A stretch of 64,000 nt of DNA from Desulfobacterales bacterium (GTDB lineage Bacteria > Desulfobacterota > Desulfobacteria > Desulfobacterales > Desulfosalsimonadaceae). Both the position numbers and the translations under genes were made by a program. Positions 35,328 through 43,765 of this stretch are shown here, piece by piece. Location: positions 1 through 64,000 of the forward strand of contig SLJY01000002.1 of assembly GCA_007134875.1 (NCBI GenBank), in the 5' to 3' direction. The first letter of the stretch is position 1; every line of letters begins with the position of its first letter. Below the pieces are notes generated by a model. The model was not told the origin of the DNA. It saw nothing but the letters and a program-made list of their open reading frames with translations, and made no database searches.

Positions 35328-36464
35328 CTAAAGCATTTCCACGAACGTTTCAAATCGGGTCCTAAGCTGGCCTTCGGGTGGAGGCTGCTGATCGATTTCA
35401 AGGAGCATGGAGGCAACGTTTTCCCGGTGAAGGCGGTCTTTCAGATAGGGGTAATCGAAAGCGTGGGGATCGCAGAATTTCAACTGAAGAAAAATCACGC
35501 CGTCGACCCGCTTCCGGGTCACCTCGGCAAACAGGTTCTCCCCCCTTGCGGTTACGGACAAATGTTTTGCCGGGCATACCATTCGCCCCAGGTTTCGCTT
35601 GGCAAGGGCCTCGACGGGGCGTTCCGTTTCGTCGATCAGTCCGTCCGCATACCGGAGCCCCGTGCACAGGTCGTCGGATACAACGTCGGCGCCCGACTCG
35701 TGAAGAATCCGGCAAATATCGGGATGAGAGCATATGCCGCCGGCAAGCAGTATCCGCTTCCGGTCCGACTTTTCGGCCGGCGCCGCGTTTTCTTCAAGAA
35801 CCCGCACCAATGCTTCAAGCCTGGATGCCGCATCCTCCCGTTCCATTACCATGACCGCCCGCAGGATATGATACATGGCATCGGGCGCCATGACCCCAGG
35901 ATTCCGGTCGATCATGGAATACAGCGACAACAGGCTCCGCCGCATCCGGTTGTAAACGGAAACCGATGCGGCGATTGCCTCTTCCGTGATCGTTTTTCCC
36001 AATGCATGTTCAAGGTCCCGCACCGCTTTGTGCAGAACGTCGGCCATGTATTTATGGGCGCTAGGCGCATTGAGCTTCACGGGCAGCACCGCGTCGATGT
36101 GTATGCCGAAGCCTGCATTCAGCCGCCAGATATCGGAAAGCCGCTGTATGGAATCGCATGTGTGAGGGAATACGGCGCCGTCTAAAAAACCGAGCCTTCC
36201 GGTGAGCGCATCCTCGAGCCCTCCCCGGACCAGCGCGCAGCAGTAGGATTGCAGGTGGGACTCGGCCCTTTCAATGGCGCCGGTAGTACCCAATATACGA
36301 AAAGGAAGTGCGCCGGCAGCATGAATCAACTCCTCTGGCGCGTAGGTGCAGAAATATCCGATTACCGGCTTTCCGGCAACTTCCTTGATGGATTTTCCAT
36401 ATTCATAGGGATTTTCCGAAATACCACGGAATATATCCAATGTTTCCAGGTATTGGTTCATCAT
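35328..36464 (-). CDS. 2-hydroxyacyl-CoA dehydratase/benzoyl-CoA reductase-like subunit (HgdA/BcrC type)
   Basis: About 378 aa. IGYFCTYAPEELIHAAGALP is the family N-terminal motif, followed by SYCCALVRGGLEDA, FPHTCDSIQRLSDIW, LLAGGICSHPDI, and the C-terminal VDGVIFLQLKFCDPHAFDYP. The ORF reaches 36566, but the ATGATG at 36464/36461 has GGAGC just upstream and matches family length, so the longer start is rejected. It is first of the trio with the second subunit and the activase. Residues that decide between hydroxyacyl dehydration and aromatic ring reduction cannot be judged without alignment. Confidence 0.85.
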   Translation of the reverse strand: MMNQYLETLDIFRGISENPYEYGKSIKEVAGKPVIGYFCTYAPEELIHAAGALPFRILGTTGAIERAESHLQSYCCALVRGGLEDALTGRLGFLDGAVFPHTCDSIQRLSDIWRLNAGFGIHIDAVLPVKLNAPSAHKYMADVLHKAVRDLEHALGKTITEEAIAASVSVYNRMRRSLLSLYSMIDRNPGVMAPDAMYHILRAVMVMEREDAASRLEALVRVLEENAAPAEKSDRKRILLAGGICSHPDICRILHESGADVVSDDLCTGLRYADGLIDETERPVEALAKRNLGRMVCPAKHLSVTARGENLFAEVTRKRVDGVIFLQLKFCDPHAFDYPYLKDRLHRENVASMLLEIDQQPPPEGQLRTRFETFVEML

Positions 36465-36532
36465 GAATGCTCCGGGCTGTAGATTCGTAGTCTTTTTTGA
36501 ACGAGCGGAAAAGACGATTTTCGCTAAGACAA

Positions 36533-36678
36533 TAGAGCCCATCTCAAAACTCGGATTTCGGTTCAAGATCGCGGCGGCGTCTTATTTCAAACCGCAGACA
36601 TACCGGCGTATTTCGTCGATTTGAAATACGACGCCAACAAATATATTGGGTCGAAAGACAATTTTGAGATAGGTTCTA
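36533..36678. repeat. Family E nested palindromic element
   Basis: Outer arms TAGAGCCCATCTCAAAA (36533-36549) and TTTTGAGATAGGTTCTA (36662-36678) and inner arms GGCGTCTTATTTCAAA (36576-36591) and TTTGAAATACGACGCC (36620-36635) are inverted repeats. The whole 146-bp unit could form a long hairpin. It lies in the 490-bp gap 36465-36956 between divergent genes. AAAAGACGATTTTCG just beside it resembles a family B arm. Confidence 0.8.
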
Positions 36679-36799
36679 CATACTCTCCAGTCAGCCGGAA
36701 TGTCAACCCATAAGAAGATACTTGATTCATCGATGCTCCGGCATCTTCTGAACCGGAAAAAAAATTAAAAAAAACGAATAGTAAATGCGCTCATGCCAT

Positions 36800-36827
36800 T
36801 TGACAAAAACCGATTTGTGCATATTGT
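36800..36827 (+). promoter_or_regulatory. Putative sigma70 promoter
   Basis: A perfect TTGACA (36800-36805), a 16-bp spacer and TATTGT (36822-36827) lie 130 bp upstream of the start at 36957, in AT-rich DNA. Confidence 0.55.
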
Positions 36828-36956
36828 TACAAGTAAGGATATTAAGTAGTTCTGTTGAAAGTGTATCTTCTCCTTCTTTGTAAAGGAAAATCCTTTCAGC
36901 CGTCATACCAGAGCCTGCTGCAAAACCGATAAAAAGTACATATACAAGGAGCCATC

Positions 36957-37538
36957 ATGAAAGACAAAAAGAAGACAAACAGCGAATATATCATTGACAC
37001 CCTGCGCTTTAACAGGGACCTGAGATCCCCGGAAATCACGGAAAAGGTTTCCGAGCTCTCCGGAAGGGATATGAAAATTCAGGACATTGCAAGCATCCTG
37101 GCAAAGCTCAGCAACAGCGACAAGTGCGATCTGGGTTTTTTCATCCAGAAAAAAAAGACCCAGCGGGGCTACACGTACAACCTGGTGCCGGAAATTTTCG
37201 AGCTGGAGCCGGAAGAAATTTACGACCTCACCCGGAAAACCGGACCGAACCGCTTCACCCTGGAAGAAGCCATTGAAAAGAACCCGGATCTCAAAAGGCA
37301 TGTCAAGGCATCGCGCCTGAAGCGGCCGGCCGCCCGGACCACTGCCGCCCGCGGTCGCCCGCCGGGCGTTTCCGCTACGGCGCGGCAAGGGAAAATTCCC
37401 AAGACCACTTCGGGAACCAAGCTTTCCGAGGGTGCATTGCAGACGATCGTGGCCCAGCTATTCAAGGGGCTTTCGGAAAAAGGGCTCAATATCAACGTGA
37501 ATGTGAGTGTCCGGTTTGAAGGCGTGACGGGCAACTAA
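36957..37538 (+). CDS. Uncharacterised protein with basic Ala/Arg/Pro linker
   Basis: A 193-aa protein with a strong AAGGAGCC site ahead of the ATG. Residues 1-100 could be a winged-helix-like domain (SEYIIDTLRFNRDLRSPEIT, IQDIASILAKLSNSDKCDLG, RGYTYNLVPEIFELEPEE). Residues 115-150 form a basic, low-complexity linker (AARTTAARGRPPG), and the last 45 are a short alpha-beta tail (LQTIVAQLFKGLSEKGLNINV). A DNA- or RNA-binding regulator is possible, because the RGRPPG core resembles an AT-hook, but I recognise no family. Its own promoter and the flanking palindromic repeats make it an isolated unit. Confidence 0.75.
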   Translation: MKDKKKTNSEYIIDTLRFNRDLRSPEITEKVSELSGRDMKIQDIASILAKLSNSDKCDLGFFIQKKKTQRGYTYNLVPEIFELEPEEIYDLTRKTGPNRFTLEEAIEKNPDLKRHVKASRLKRPAARTTAARGRPPGVSATARQGKIPKTTSGTKLSEGALQTIVAQLFKGLSEKGLNINVNVSVRFEGVTGN

Positions 37539-37665
37539 ACGGCCGGGGAACGATTAACCGGAAAGCGAACAACAAGCATATTAACCCATTGGCCGCAGCC
37601 TGTTTCCTTCAAGCGGAACGCTGGCGCGATCAAGGGGGATAATGCCGTAATAACGTATACCTTTT

Positions 37666-37713
37666 AAACCCGCTTTCGGCCAATTCCATGTTGACGCCGG
37701 GGGCGGGTTTTTT
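37666..37713 (+). terminator. Possible terminator before the U32 gene
   Basis: AAACCCGC and GCGGGTTTTTT, with an additional CGGC/GCCG pair inside, can form a hairpin with a long loop followed by T6. It would end transcription of the unknown basic protein gene. Confidence 0.5.
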
Positions 37714-37730
37714 GTATGCCAATCAAAGAA

Positions 37731-37840
37731 GATGCACTCGTAAAAGTCTCGATCTGACGGCTTTATAAAAAGTTCAAGATCAAGGCTTGCGCGATTTCGA
37801 AGAATGCAGCGTACCTGGCGTACGTGTATGTTTACAAGGG
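37731..37840 (+). repeat. Family A element truncated at its midpoint (A6)
   Basis: Starts GATGCACTCGTAAAAGTCTCGATCTGACGG and continues as a normal copy to GTATGTTTACAAGG, where family similarity stops. The U32 gene begins 9 bp later, and the AAGGG at the break is in place to serve as its ribosome-binding site. Confidence 0.85.
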
Positions 37841-37848
37841 CATCACAC

Positions 37849-39129
37849 GTGACAAATAAGGTGGAGCTGCTCGCACCGGCGGGCAATTTTGAAAAGCTCG
37901 AAACAGCCATCCATTTCGGGGCGGACGCGGTCTATATCGGCGGCAAAGACTTCAGCCTCAGAAGCCATAGCGGCAATTTCACGATCCCGGAAATGGCCGA
38001 TGCGGCAGCTTACGCCCACGAGCGGGGCGTCAAAGTCTACGCCGCCTGCAACGTGTATGCCCGAAATAACGAAAAAACGGCTATCTACCGGCATCTGGAG
38101 GAAGTCGTCCAAACCGGCGCGGATGCCGTCATCATAGCGGATCCCGGCATTTTCATGGCCGCCAGGGAAGTGGCCCCGGACCAGGTGTTGCACATCAGCA
38201 CCCAGGCCAATACCACGAGTGTTCTCTCAGCCGCCTTCTGGGCGGCCCAGGGAGCCGTGCGCATCAATGCGGCCCGCGAACTCCCCCTTTCCGAGATCCG
38301 GGAAATCGTCGAGTCGGTCCCCATCGAGGTGGAGGCCTTCGTCCACGGCGCCATGTGCGTCGCCTACTCCGGCCGCTGCCTGCTTAGCCACTACCTGGCG
38401 GGGCGGGACGCAAACCGGGGAGCATGCGCACATGCCTGCCGCTGGAAGTACCGCCTTGAGGAGGAAACCCGTCCGGGACGCTATCTGCCCGTGGAAGAAG
38501 ACAGACGCGGCAGCTATTTTTTCAGCGCCCGGGACCTGTGCATGATCGATTACATCCCGGAAATGATCGAAACCGGGATTGCTTCGCTTAAAATCGAAGG
38601 GCGGATGAAGGGGCTGAACTACCTGGCCTGCGCGGTCGGGACATATCGGCGCGCAATCGATGCGTATTATGCGGATCCGAAAACCTACGGCGTTGATGAA
38701 ACCTGGCGCGAAAGCCTGGAGACCATCAACTTCCGGGGCTATTCCACGGGCTTTTACACGGGCGATCCATCCGGACCCGCTCCAGCCTATGACGGCAGGA
38801 CGAAAACGGACAAGCACCGTTACATCGGCAAAGTGCTCAGGAAAACCTCTGAGCGGGCCATCGAAACACTGATCAAAAACCGCATTGCCAAAAACGATTC
38901 CGTCGAAATCGTCGGAACCGGAACGCCGGCCAGAAAAAACCGTATTCAAAGAATTGCAACCGATTCCAACGCCGATGCGCCCGCTGCCCAACCCAACATG
39001 CACGCAACCCTCGTACTGGAAAATAGCGACCCGTGCCGCTTCGGTGATATTATCCGGAGCCTTGCGGCAGCCGGAAACACCGCCGGAAAAACCTGCTGTA
39101 AAAAAGGCAAAAAACCCGCAACCGCATGA
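37849..39129 (+). CDS. Peptidase U32 family protein (TrhP-like)
   Basis: About 426 aa. ELLAPAGNFEKLETAIHFGADAVYIGG (quoted in part), the VYARNNEK strand, AMCVAYSGRCLLSHYLAGRDANRG, CAHACRWKYRLEE and LKIEGRMKGLNYL are the U32 core and its four-cysteine Fe-S site. In characterised cases, such as TrhP, RlhA and UbiU/V, this family supports hydroxylation of tRNA, rRNA or ubiquinone rather than proteolysis. The ORF start at 37804 falls in repeat A6; the GTG at 37849 with AAGGG 8 bases upstream is preferred. Its stop overlaps the next radical SAM gene by 4 nt (ATGA), so the two are translationally coupled. Confidence 0.88.
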   Translation: MTNKVELLAPAGNFEKLETAIHFGADAVYIGGKDFSLRSHSGNFTIPEMADAAAYAHERGVKVYAACNVYARNNEKTAIYRHLEEVVQTGADAVIIADPGIFMAAREVAPDQVLHISTQANTTSVLSAAFWAAQGAVRINAARELPLSEIREIVESVPIEVEAFVHGAMCVAYSGRCLLSHYLAGRDANRGACAHACRWKYRLEEETRPGRYLPVEEDRRGSYFFSARDLCMIDYIPEMIETGIASLKIEGRMKGLNYLACAVGTYRRAIDAYYADPKTYGVDETWRESLETINFRGYSTGFYTGDPSGPAPAYDGRTKTDKHRYIGKVLRKTSERAIETLIKNRIAKNDSVEIVGTGTPARKNRIQRIATDSNADAPAAQPNMHATLVLENSDPCRFGDIIRSLAAAGNTAGKTCCKKGKKPATA

Positions 39130-40394
39130 CGGCCCCCCGATTTAAAAATATGGAAATCGAACCCGAAATACAAGGCGCAACCCGGTATCAAAAGGTAAGC
39201 TACCCCATCCGCTACGGCCTGTACGGAGAAATCCGCACAAAAGGCTATATTTTCGGCTATAACCGGAACGGGGAGATCAAAACGATCCGGGGGCGCTCCG
39301 GCGGGTGGCTCGAAACCGCCGAGTGGCTCAAGCGAAGCGCAGGCAATGACTGGGCCTATTTTTCGGCGGGCGGCTACAACGGCGCCTACAATTACACTGG
39401 GGAATATTATGTCCCCTGCCTTCCCTACCAGACCAACGCCATATTCGGCCACGGGAAATTCGACTCCCCGGAGGTGAAAAAGGCTTTTGCGGCGTGGCAT
39501 GAACTTGCGGAAAAACTGCCCGGGATGGACCGAAACGGGCTTTCGGAAAAACAGGCCGCATTGATCGGCCGGATTATCGGCACGCCACCCCGGCGTCTCG
39601 AAAAACGGGGGAAAGAACTCCACGGCATCATCGGCGGGCCGGTCACCGTGCTGCCGCCTGAAACACGGCACGTGGAATACGACGTCATCCCATTAAGAAT
39701 AGCGGACGGGTGCCTGTACAACTGTGGATTCTGCCGGGTGAAATCCGGCGGGGGATTCCGCGTCCGGAGCCGGGAGGATATAACTGGGCAGATCCATGCA
39801 TTGCGGGATTTCTACGGAGACGACCGGGTCAACTACCACTCGGTCTTTCTGGGCGAGCATGACGCGCTGTTCGCCGGATCCGAAAGGATCGGTTTTGCCG
39901 CGCAAACGGCATGGGACGTATTGGATATCGGGCAATCGGTAATGGCCGACCCCCGGCTCTTTTTGTTCGCAAGCGCGAATTCACTCCTCAGGGCGGACGA
40001 TACCGTCTTTTCGCTATTAAACGGCCTTCCCTTTTACACGCACATCAACGTGGGCCTTGAATCCGGCGACCCGGAAACCCTTTCGCTTCTTCAAAAACCC
40101 ATCAGCGCCCAAAAAGTCGGGGACGCGTTTTCCCGGATGATCGAAATCAACCACGCGTACCCGTCAATCGAGGTCAGCGCCAATTTCGTCGTCGGCGCTG
40201 ATCTTCCGGAAACGCACCTTCCGTCGATCCTGGATCTCACCGGAAACCGGCTGGAACGCTTCTACCCCAAGGGCGATATCTACCTCTCCCCCCTGGAAAA
40301 TATCGGCCCCAAAGAAAGGCTTCTCAACACCTTCAACGAATTCAAGCGTCTCTGCCGGCTGCCAGCATATCTCTACCTGATCCAGCGCCTGTGA
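39126..40394 (+). CDS. Radical SAM protein coupled to U32
   Basis: A 422-aa protein. A 190-residue N-terminal region of unknown type (GYIFGYNRNGEIKTIRG, FSAGGYNGAYNYTGEYYVP) precedes a radical SAM core with CLYNCGFC (CxxxCxxC), a THINVGLESGD strand and FVVGADLPETHL. No SPASM or second Fe-S motif is obvious at the C-terminus. Its start overlaps the U32 stop by 4 nt. Joint action with U32 on an RNA or a small molecule is inference from this coupling. The substrate is unknown. Confidence 0.8.
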   Translation: MTAPRFKNMEIEPEIQGATRYQKVSYPIRYGLYGEIRTKGYIFGYNRNGEIKTIRGRSGGWLETAEWLKRSAGNDWAYFSAGGYNGAYNYTGEYYVPCLPYQTNAIFGHGKFDSPEVKKAFAAWHELAEKLPGMDRNGLSEKQAALIGRIIGTPPRRLEKRGKELHGIIGGPVTVLPPETRHVEYDVIPLRIADGCLYNCGFCRVKSGGGFRVRSREDITGQIHALRDFYGDDRVNYHSVFLGEHDALFAGSERIGFAAQTAWDVLDIGQSVMADPRLFLFASANSLLRADDTVFSLLNGLPFYTHINVGLESGDPETLSLLQKPISAQKVGDAFSRMIEINHAYPSIEVSANFVVGADLPETHLPSILDLTGNRLERFYPKGDIYLSPLENIGPKERLLNTFNEFKRLCRLPAYLYLIQRL

Positions 40395-40421
40395 AAACCC
40401 GCCCGGCCCGTACCGGACACC

Positions 40422-40703
40422 TTACTCCCGGTTTTTTAAACGCTCCAGGGCGTTTTCCAGGGCCACATCCACCTTCTCGCTCACTCCCGCTGCATCTTCG
40501 ATTAACCGGGCGATATCGGTCATCCCTTCATCCAAGGCCTTGTCCGCCCATTTCCGGTATGTCTCCACGTGATCCTTGTTGTGCTTGATCCAGTGGTTCA
40601 GGAGCTTTTCCATTTTTTCAGGAAAACTCATCTCCGATTCCTTGTCATGCTTGTGGTGGTGATGATGATGGTCTTCATGATCGTGACGATGCGCCATATT
40701 CAA
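40422..40703 (-). CDS. Small His-rich protein
   Basis: A 93-aa protein starting MNMAHRHDHEDHHHHHHKHDK, an N-terminal metal-binding-type His/Asp run, followed by two amphipathic helices (EKMEKLLNHWIKHNKDHVET, and a second near AGVSEKVDVALENALERL). A role in nickel, cobalt or zinc handling is plausible, but I see no named family. It has an AGGAGGAT site upstream (TCCTCCTT in + orientation near 40700). Confidence 0.75.
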   Translation of the reverse strand: MNMAHRHDHEDHHHHHHKHDKESEMSFPEKMEKLLNHWIKHNKDHVETYRKWADKALDEGMTDIARLIEDAAGVSEKVDVALENALERLKNRE

Positions 40704-40757
40704 AATCCTCCTTATTTATCGATTCGGTTCGGTTTGATTTCATTATTCACTCGCCTG

Positions 40758-41516
40758 CTATTTTATGGCGGCAAGGGACTGAACCTCCCGCTCCTTGAGG
40801 TATCGCCACTTTCCTTCGGGCAGGCTGCCTATCGAAAGACCGGCCATGCGTACCCGGTGAAGGCTTTTGACCTCGTTTTCCACGGCATCCACCATGCGGC
40901 GGATCTGGCGCTTACGCCCCTCGCGCAGGATGATCCGAAACCGGTTTTTCGATTCGCGCCGGACTTCCGCCGGCCGGGTTTGCTTCCCGTCGATTTCGAT
41001 CCCCCCGGCCATTTGCTTCAGTGCGGCATCGGAGATTTCGTGCCTGGTTTCCACCACGTATTCCTTTTCATGATCAAAGGAGGGGTGCGCCAGCCGATGA
41101 TGAATTCTGCCGTCGTTGGTCAGAAGCAAAAGGCCGGTTGAGTCCTTGTCCAGGCGTCCAACGGGGAACACCCGCTCCCGGACGGGAACCAGTTCGACAA
41201 CAATCGGCTCGCCCTCGTGCCGGCAGCTGCTGATATATCCCTTAGGCTTGTTGAGCAGGATATAAACCGGCTTTTCTTTCACGGCAATCGGCCGGCCGTC
41301 GACTTCCACCCGGTCGGCTTCCGGGTCCACGCGGGTGCCCATTTCCCTTACCACGGATCCGTTCACCCGCACGCGTCCGGCCGCGATGAGGCGTTCCCCC
41401 TCGCGGCGGGAGCAGACGCCGGCTTTGGCCAGAAATTTCTGCAATCGGATGGTTTGGTCCGCTTTTTCCCCGGTGTCCCCGGGTTTGCCGGTGTTTCCGC
41501 TATCCGTGCTACTCAT
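40758..41516 (-). CDS. RsuA/RluB-family pseudouridine synthase
   Basis: About 252 aa from the ATG at 41516, which has GGGAGATACC just before it (the longer ORF start at 41573 does not). The S4 domain IRLQKFLAKAGVCSRREGERL is followed by the catalytic PVGRLDKDSTGLLLLTNDG and LREGRKRQIRRMVDAV. RluB-type enzymes modify 23S rRNA U2605. It is followed, on the same strand, by no related gene. Confidence 0.92.
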   Translation of the reverse strand: MSSTDSGNTGKPGDTGEKADQTIRLQKFLAKAGVCSRREGERLIAAGRVRVNGSVVREMGTRVDPEADRVEVDGRPIAVKEKPVYILLNKPKGYISSCRHEGEPIVVELVPVRERVFPVGRLDKDSTGLLLLTNDGRIHHRLAHPSFDHEKEYVVETRHEISDAALKQMAGGIEIDGKQTRPAEVRRESKNRFRIILREGRKRQIRRMVDAVENEVKSLHRVRMAGLSIGSLPEGKWRYLKEREVQSLAAIK

Positions 41517-41601
41517 GGTATCTCCCGCGTTCGTCACGCCCGAACGAAAACCAGGATGCTTTGTCGGGGGCACAGAATGCGCTGCTTACATCGCTTCACT
41601 A

Positions 41602-42789
41602 TCAGGACCGGTAATCCGCATTGATTTTCACGTATTCAACCGAAAAATCGCAGGTCCACGCGATCTCTTCCGCCACGCCGGCTTTCAGGTCGATACGAAC
41701 GCTGAATTCCGGCTGCTTCAGGACCTCCGTTGCCGCGTTTTCGGCCCCCCGGCCAACGTACTGGCCGTTTTCAACCAAAAGAACGTCCCCAAAATACAAA
41801 TCGACCCGCTCCGGATCGAAATCAACGCCTGCCCGGCCCATGGCTGCAAAGATCCGTCCCCAGTTGGCATCCTGCCCGAAAAACGCGGTTTTAACAAGGT
41901 TCGAGTTGGCCACGGTATCGGCGATCCGCCGTGCATCCGCATGCGATGCGGCATTGACAACGGATATCTCAACCAGCTTGGTCGCCCCTTCCCCGTCCCG
42001 GACACACATCTTTGCAAGCGCCACCAGCACCGCTTCCAGGGTCTCCGAGAAGGTAATTTTATCGTCATCCGTCCGCACTTTCGCACCGGACATGCCGTTT
42101 GCCAGGACCAGCAGGGTATCGTTGGTGCTGGTATCCCCATCAATGGTGATGCGGTTAAAGGATTTTTCGTTGGCCTCAGCCACGATGCGCCGGAGGTCGT
42201 CACGCCCGATGCCGATATCCGTTGCCGCAAAGCAGAGCATGGTCGCCATGTCCGGCCGGATCATGCCCGCCCCTTTGGCGATGCCGGTTATCGTGTAGGA
42301 AATCCCGCCGATTTCCCCTTTTCGGGTGACCACCTTGGGTACGGTATCCGTGGTCATGATAGCCCGGGCAAATCCCGCAAGCCCATCTTCCGGGGAAAGC
42401 ATCCGGGTAAGCGCCGGAACCGCTGCCTCCACCTTTTCAACGGGAAGCTTCTGGCCGATAACGCCGGTGGAGGCCACGAGCACCTCTTCTTCATCGATTC
42501 CCAGATCCCCGGCCGGCGCCTTTGCCATGGCAATGGCATCGTTCATGCCCGCATCCCCGGTGCAGCAGTTTGCATTGCCGGAATTGACGATAATCGCACG
42601 GCAGGTGCCGGATGCGGCAAGGCGTTCCCGGTCCAGCCGGACGCAGGCCGCCGTAACGCGGTTATTCGTGAACATCCCGGCCGCGACGGCCGGACGCTCG
42701 CTCACCAGCAGGCCTAAATCCATCTGTCCGTTTTTCTTGATCCCGGCCGCGATGCCGGCGGCGAGAAAGCCCTTTACGGCGTGATTCAT
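41602..42789 (-). CDS. argJ: Bifunctional glutamate N-acetyltransferase/ornithine acetyltransferase
   Basis: A 395-aa Ntn-type enzyme. SGNANCCTGDAGMNDA, VASTGVIGQKLPVEK, and KGAGMIRPDMATMLCF with the autocleavage Ala-Thr site giving the nucleophilic Thr. The C-terminus has VNAASHADARRIA, DANWGRIFAAMGR. It recycles the acetyl group in arginine biosynthesis. No other arg gene is adjacent. It is divergent from truA. Confidence 0.95.
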   Translation of the reverse strand: MNHAVKGFLAAGIAAGIKKNGQMDLGLLVSERPAVAAGMFTNNRVTAACVRLDRERLAASGTCRAIIVNSGNANCCTGDAGMNDAIAMAKAPAGDLGIDEEEVLVASTGVIGQKLPVEKVEAAVPALTRMLSPEDGLAGFARAIMTTDTVPKVVTRKGEIGGISYTITGIAKGAGMIRPDMATMLCFAATDIGIGRDDLRRIVAEANEKSFNRITIDGDTSTNDTLLVLANGMSGAKVRTDDDKITFSETLEAVLVALAKMCVRDGEGATKLVEISVVNAASHADARRIADTVANSNLVKTAFFGQDANWGRIFAAMGRAGVDFDPERVDLYFGDVLLVENGQYVGRGAENAATEVLKQPEFSVRIDLKAGVAEEIAWTCDFSVEYVKINADYRS

Positions 42790-42879
42790 GTTTCTTTCCT
42801 TTCACCGGGGAAAAACATCCAGCTTGCCCGGCGGAAAATTGTTGCGGAGAGAGTGGTGAATTGAATAATATACCCCACC

Positions 42880-43734
42880 ATGAAAAACTTCAAGCTGACA
42901 ATCGAATACGACGGGACGGATTTCAATGGGTGGCAGATCCAGGCGGCGGGACGGACGGTACAGAAAACGATTGAACAGGCGATTTCAACGATGACCCGAA
43001 GCCGGGTCCGCGTAACCGGATCCGGCCGCACCGACGCCGGCGTTCACGCCCTGGGCCAGGTGGCCGCGTTCCGGTGCGACACCCGGCTTTCGGCCGAAGC
43101 GTTCTTCTCCGGGCTGAACAGCCTTTTGCCCGGCGATATCGTGATCCACTCGTGTGAAGCGGTTCATGAATCCTTTCATCCGCGGTTCGACGCCACCGCG
43201 AAAACCTACATCTACCGGATCCTCAATCGCCCCCTGGCCCCGGCGATTGGCCGTACGTACTGCTGGCACGTCAAAAAGCCCCTGGATCTGTCCGCCATGG
43301 AAGAAGCCGCCAGACACCTCACGGGAACCCATGATTTCAAGGGGTTCGAAAACACGGGAAGCCCCCGCTCCCACACCGTGCGAAGCGTTTCGGAAGCATG
43401 CTTTACAACGGAGCCCTTCGGGCAACACATTCCCGCCGCACCGTTTCCGGATGCGCCCCAACCCCCAATGCGCTTTGCCGGGGCATCGGATGGCGTCATC
43501 GTTTCACTGCGCATCACGGCCGACGGTTTTTTGCGTTACATGGTCCGCAACATCACGGCCACCCTCGTGGACATCGGCCTCTCCAGGCGCCCCCCCGAAG
43601 ACGTGAACCGCATTCTGGAACAAAAGAACCGGGCCCTTGCATCGCCCACCGCACCCCCCCACGGCCTTTTCCTCTCAAGCGTCCAATATCCTCAATCCCG
43701 GCACCGTCCCATGCGATACGTTGAGGCACCATAG
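42880..43734 (+). CDS. truA: tRNA pseudouridine(38-40) synthase
   Basis: A 284-aa protein with the TruA pattern: LTIEYDGTDFNGWQIQAAGRT, the catalytic SGRTDAGVHALGQVAAF, FHPRFDATAKTYIYRI, and the C-terminal FLRYMVRNITATLVDIG. It modifies U38-40 in tRNA anticodon arms. It starts 90 bp from the divergent argJ. The family C-like sequence CATAGGATGTGC follows its stop. Confidence 0.95.
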   Translation: MKNFKLTIEYDGTDFNGWQIQAAGRTVQKTIEQAISTMTRSRVRVTGSGRTDAGVHALGQVAAFRCDTRLSAEAFFSGLNSLLPGDIVIHSCEAVHESFHPRFDATAKTYIYRILNRPLAPAIGRTYCWHVKKPLDLSAMEEAARHLTGTHDFKGFENTGSPRSHTVRSVSEACFTTEPFGQHIPAAPFPDAPQPPMRFAGASDGVIVSLRITADGFLRYMVRNITATLVDIGLSRRPPEDVNRILEQKNRALASPTAPPHGLFLSSVQYPQSRHRPMRYVEAP

Positions 43735-43765
43735 GATGTGCCGAGGCCCCGAAGCGCATCATCCC

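Noticed and set aside
37581-37910. 109-aa ORF on the minus strand
   Set aside because: It lies in A6 and the U32 leader.
41335-42717. 460-aa ORF on the plus strand
   Set aside because: It is antisense to argJ and the RluB-like gene; low-complexity composition.
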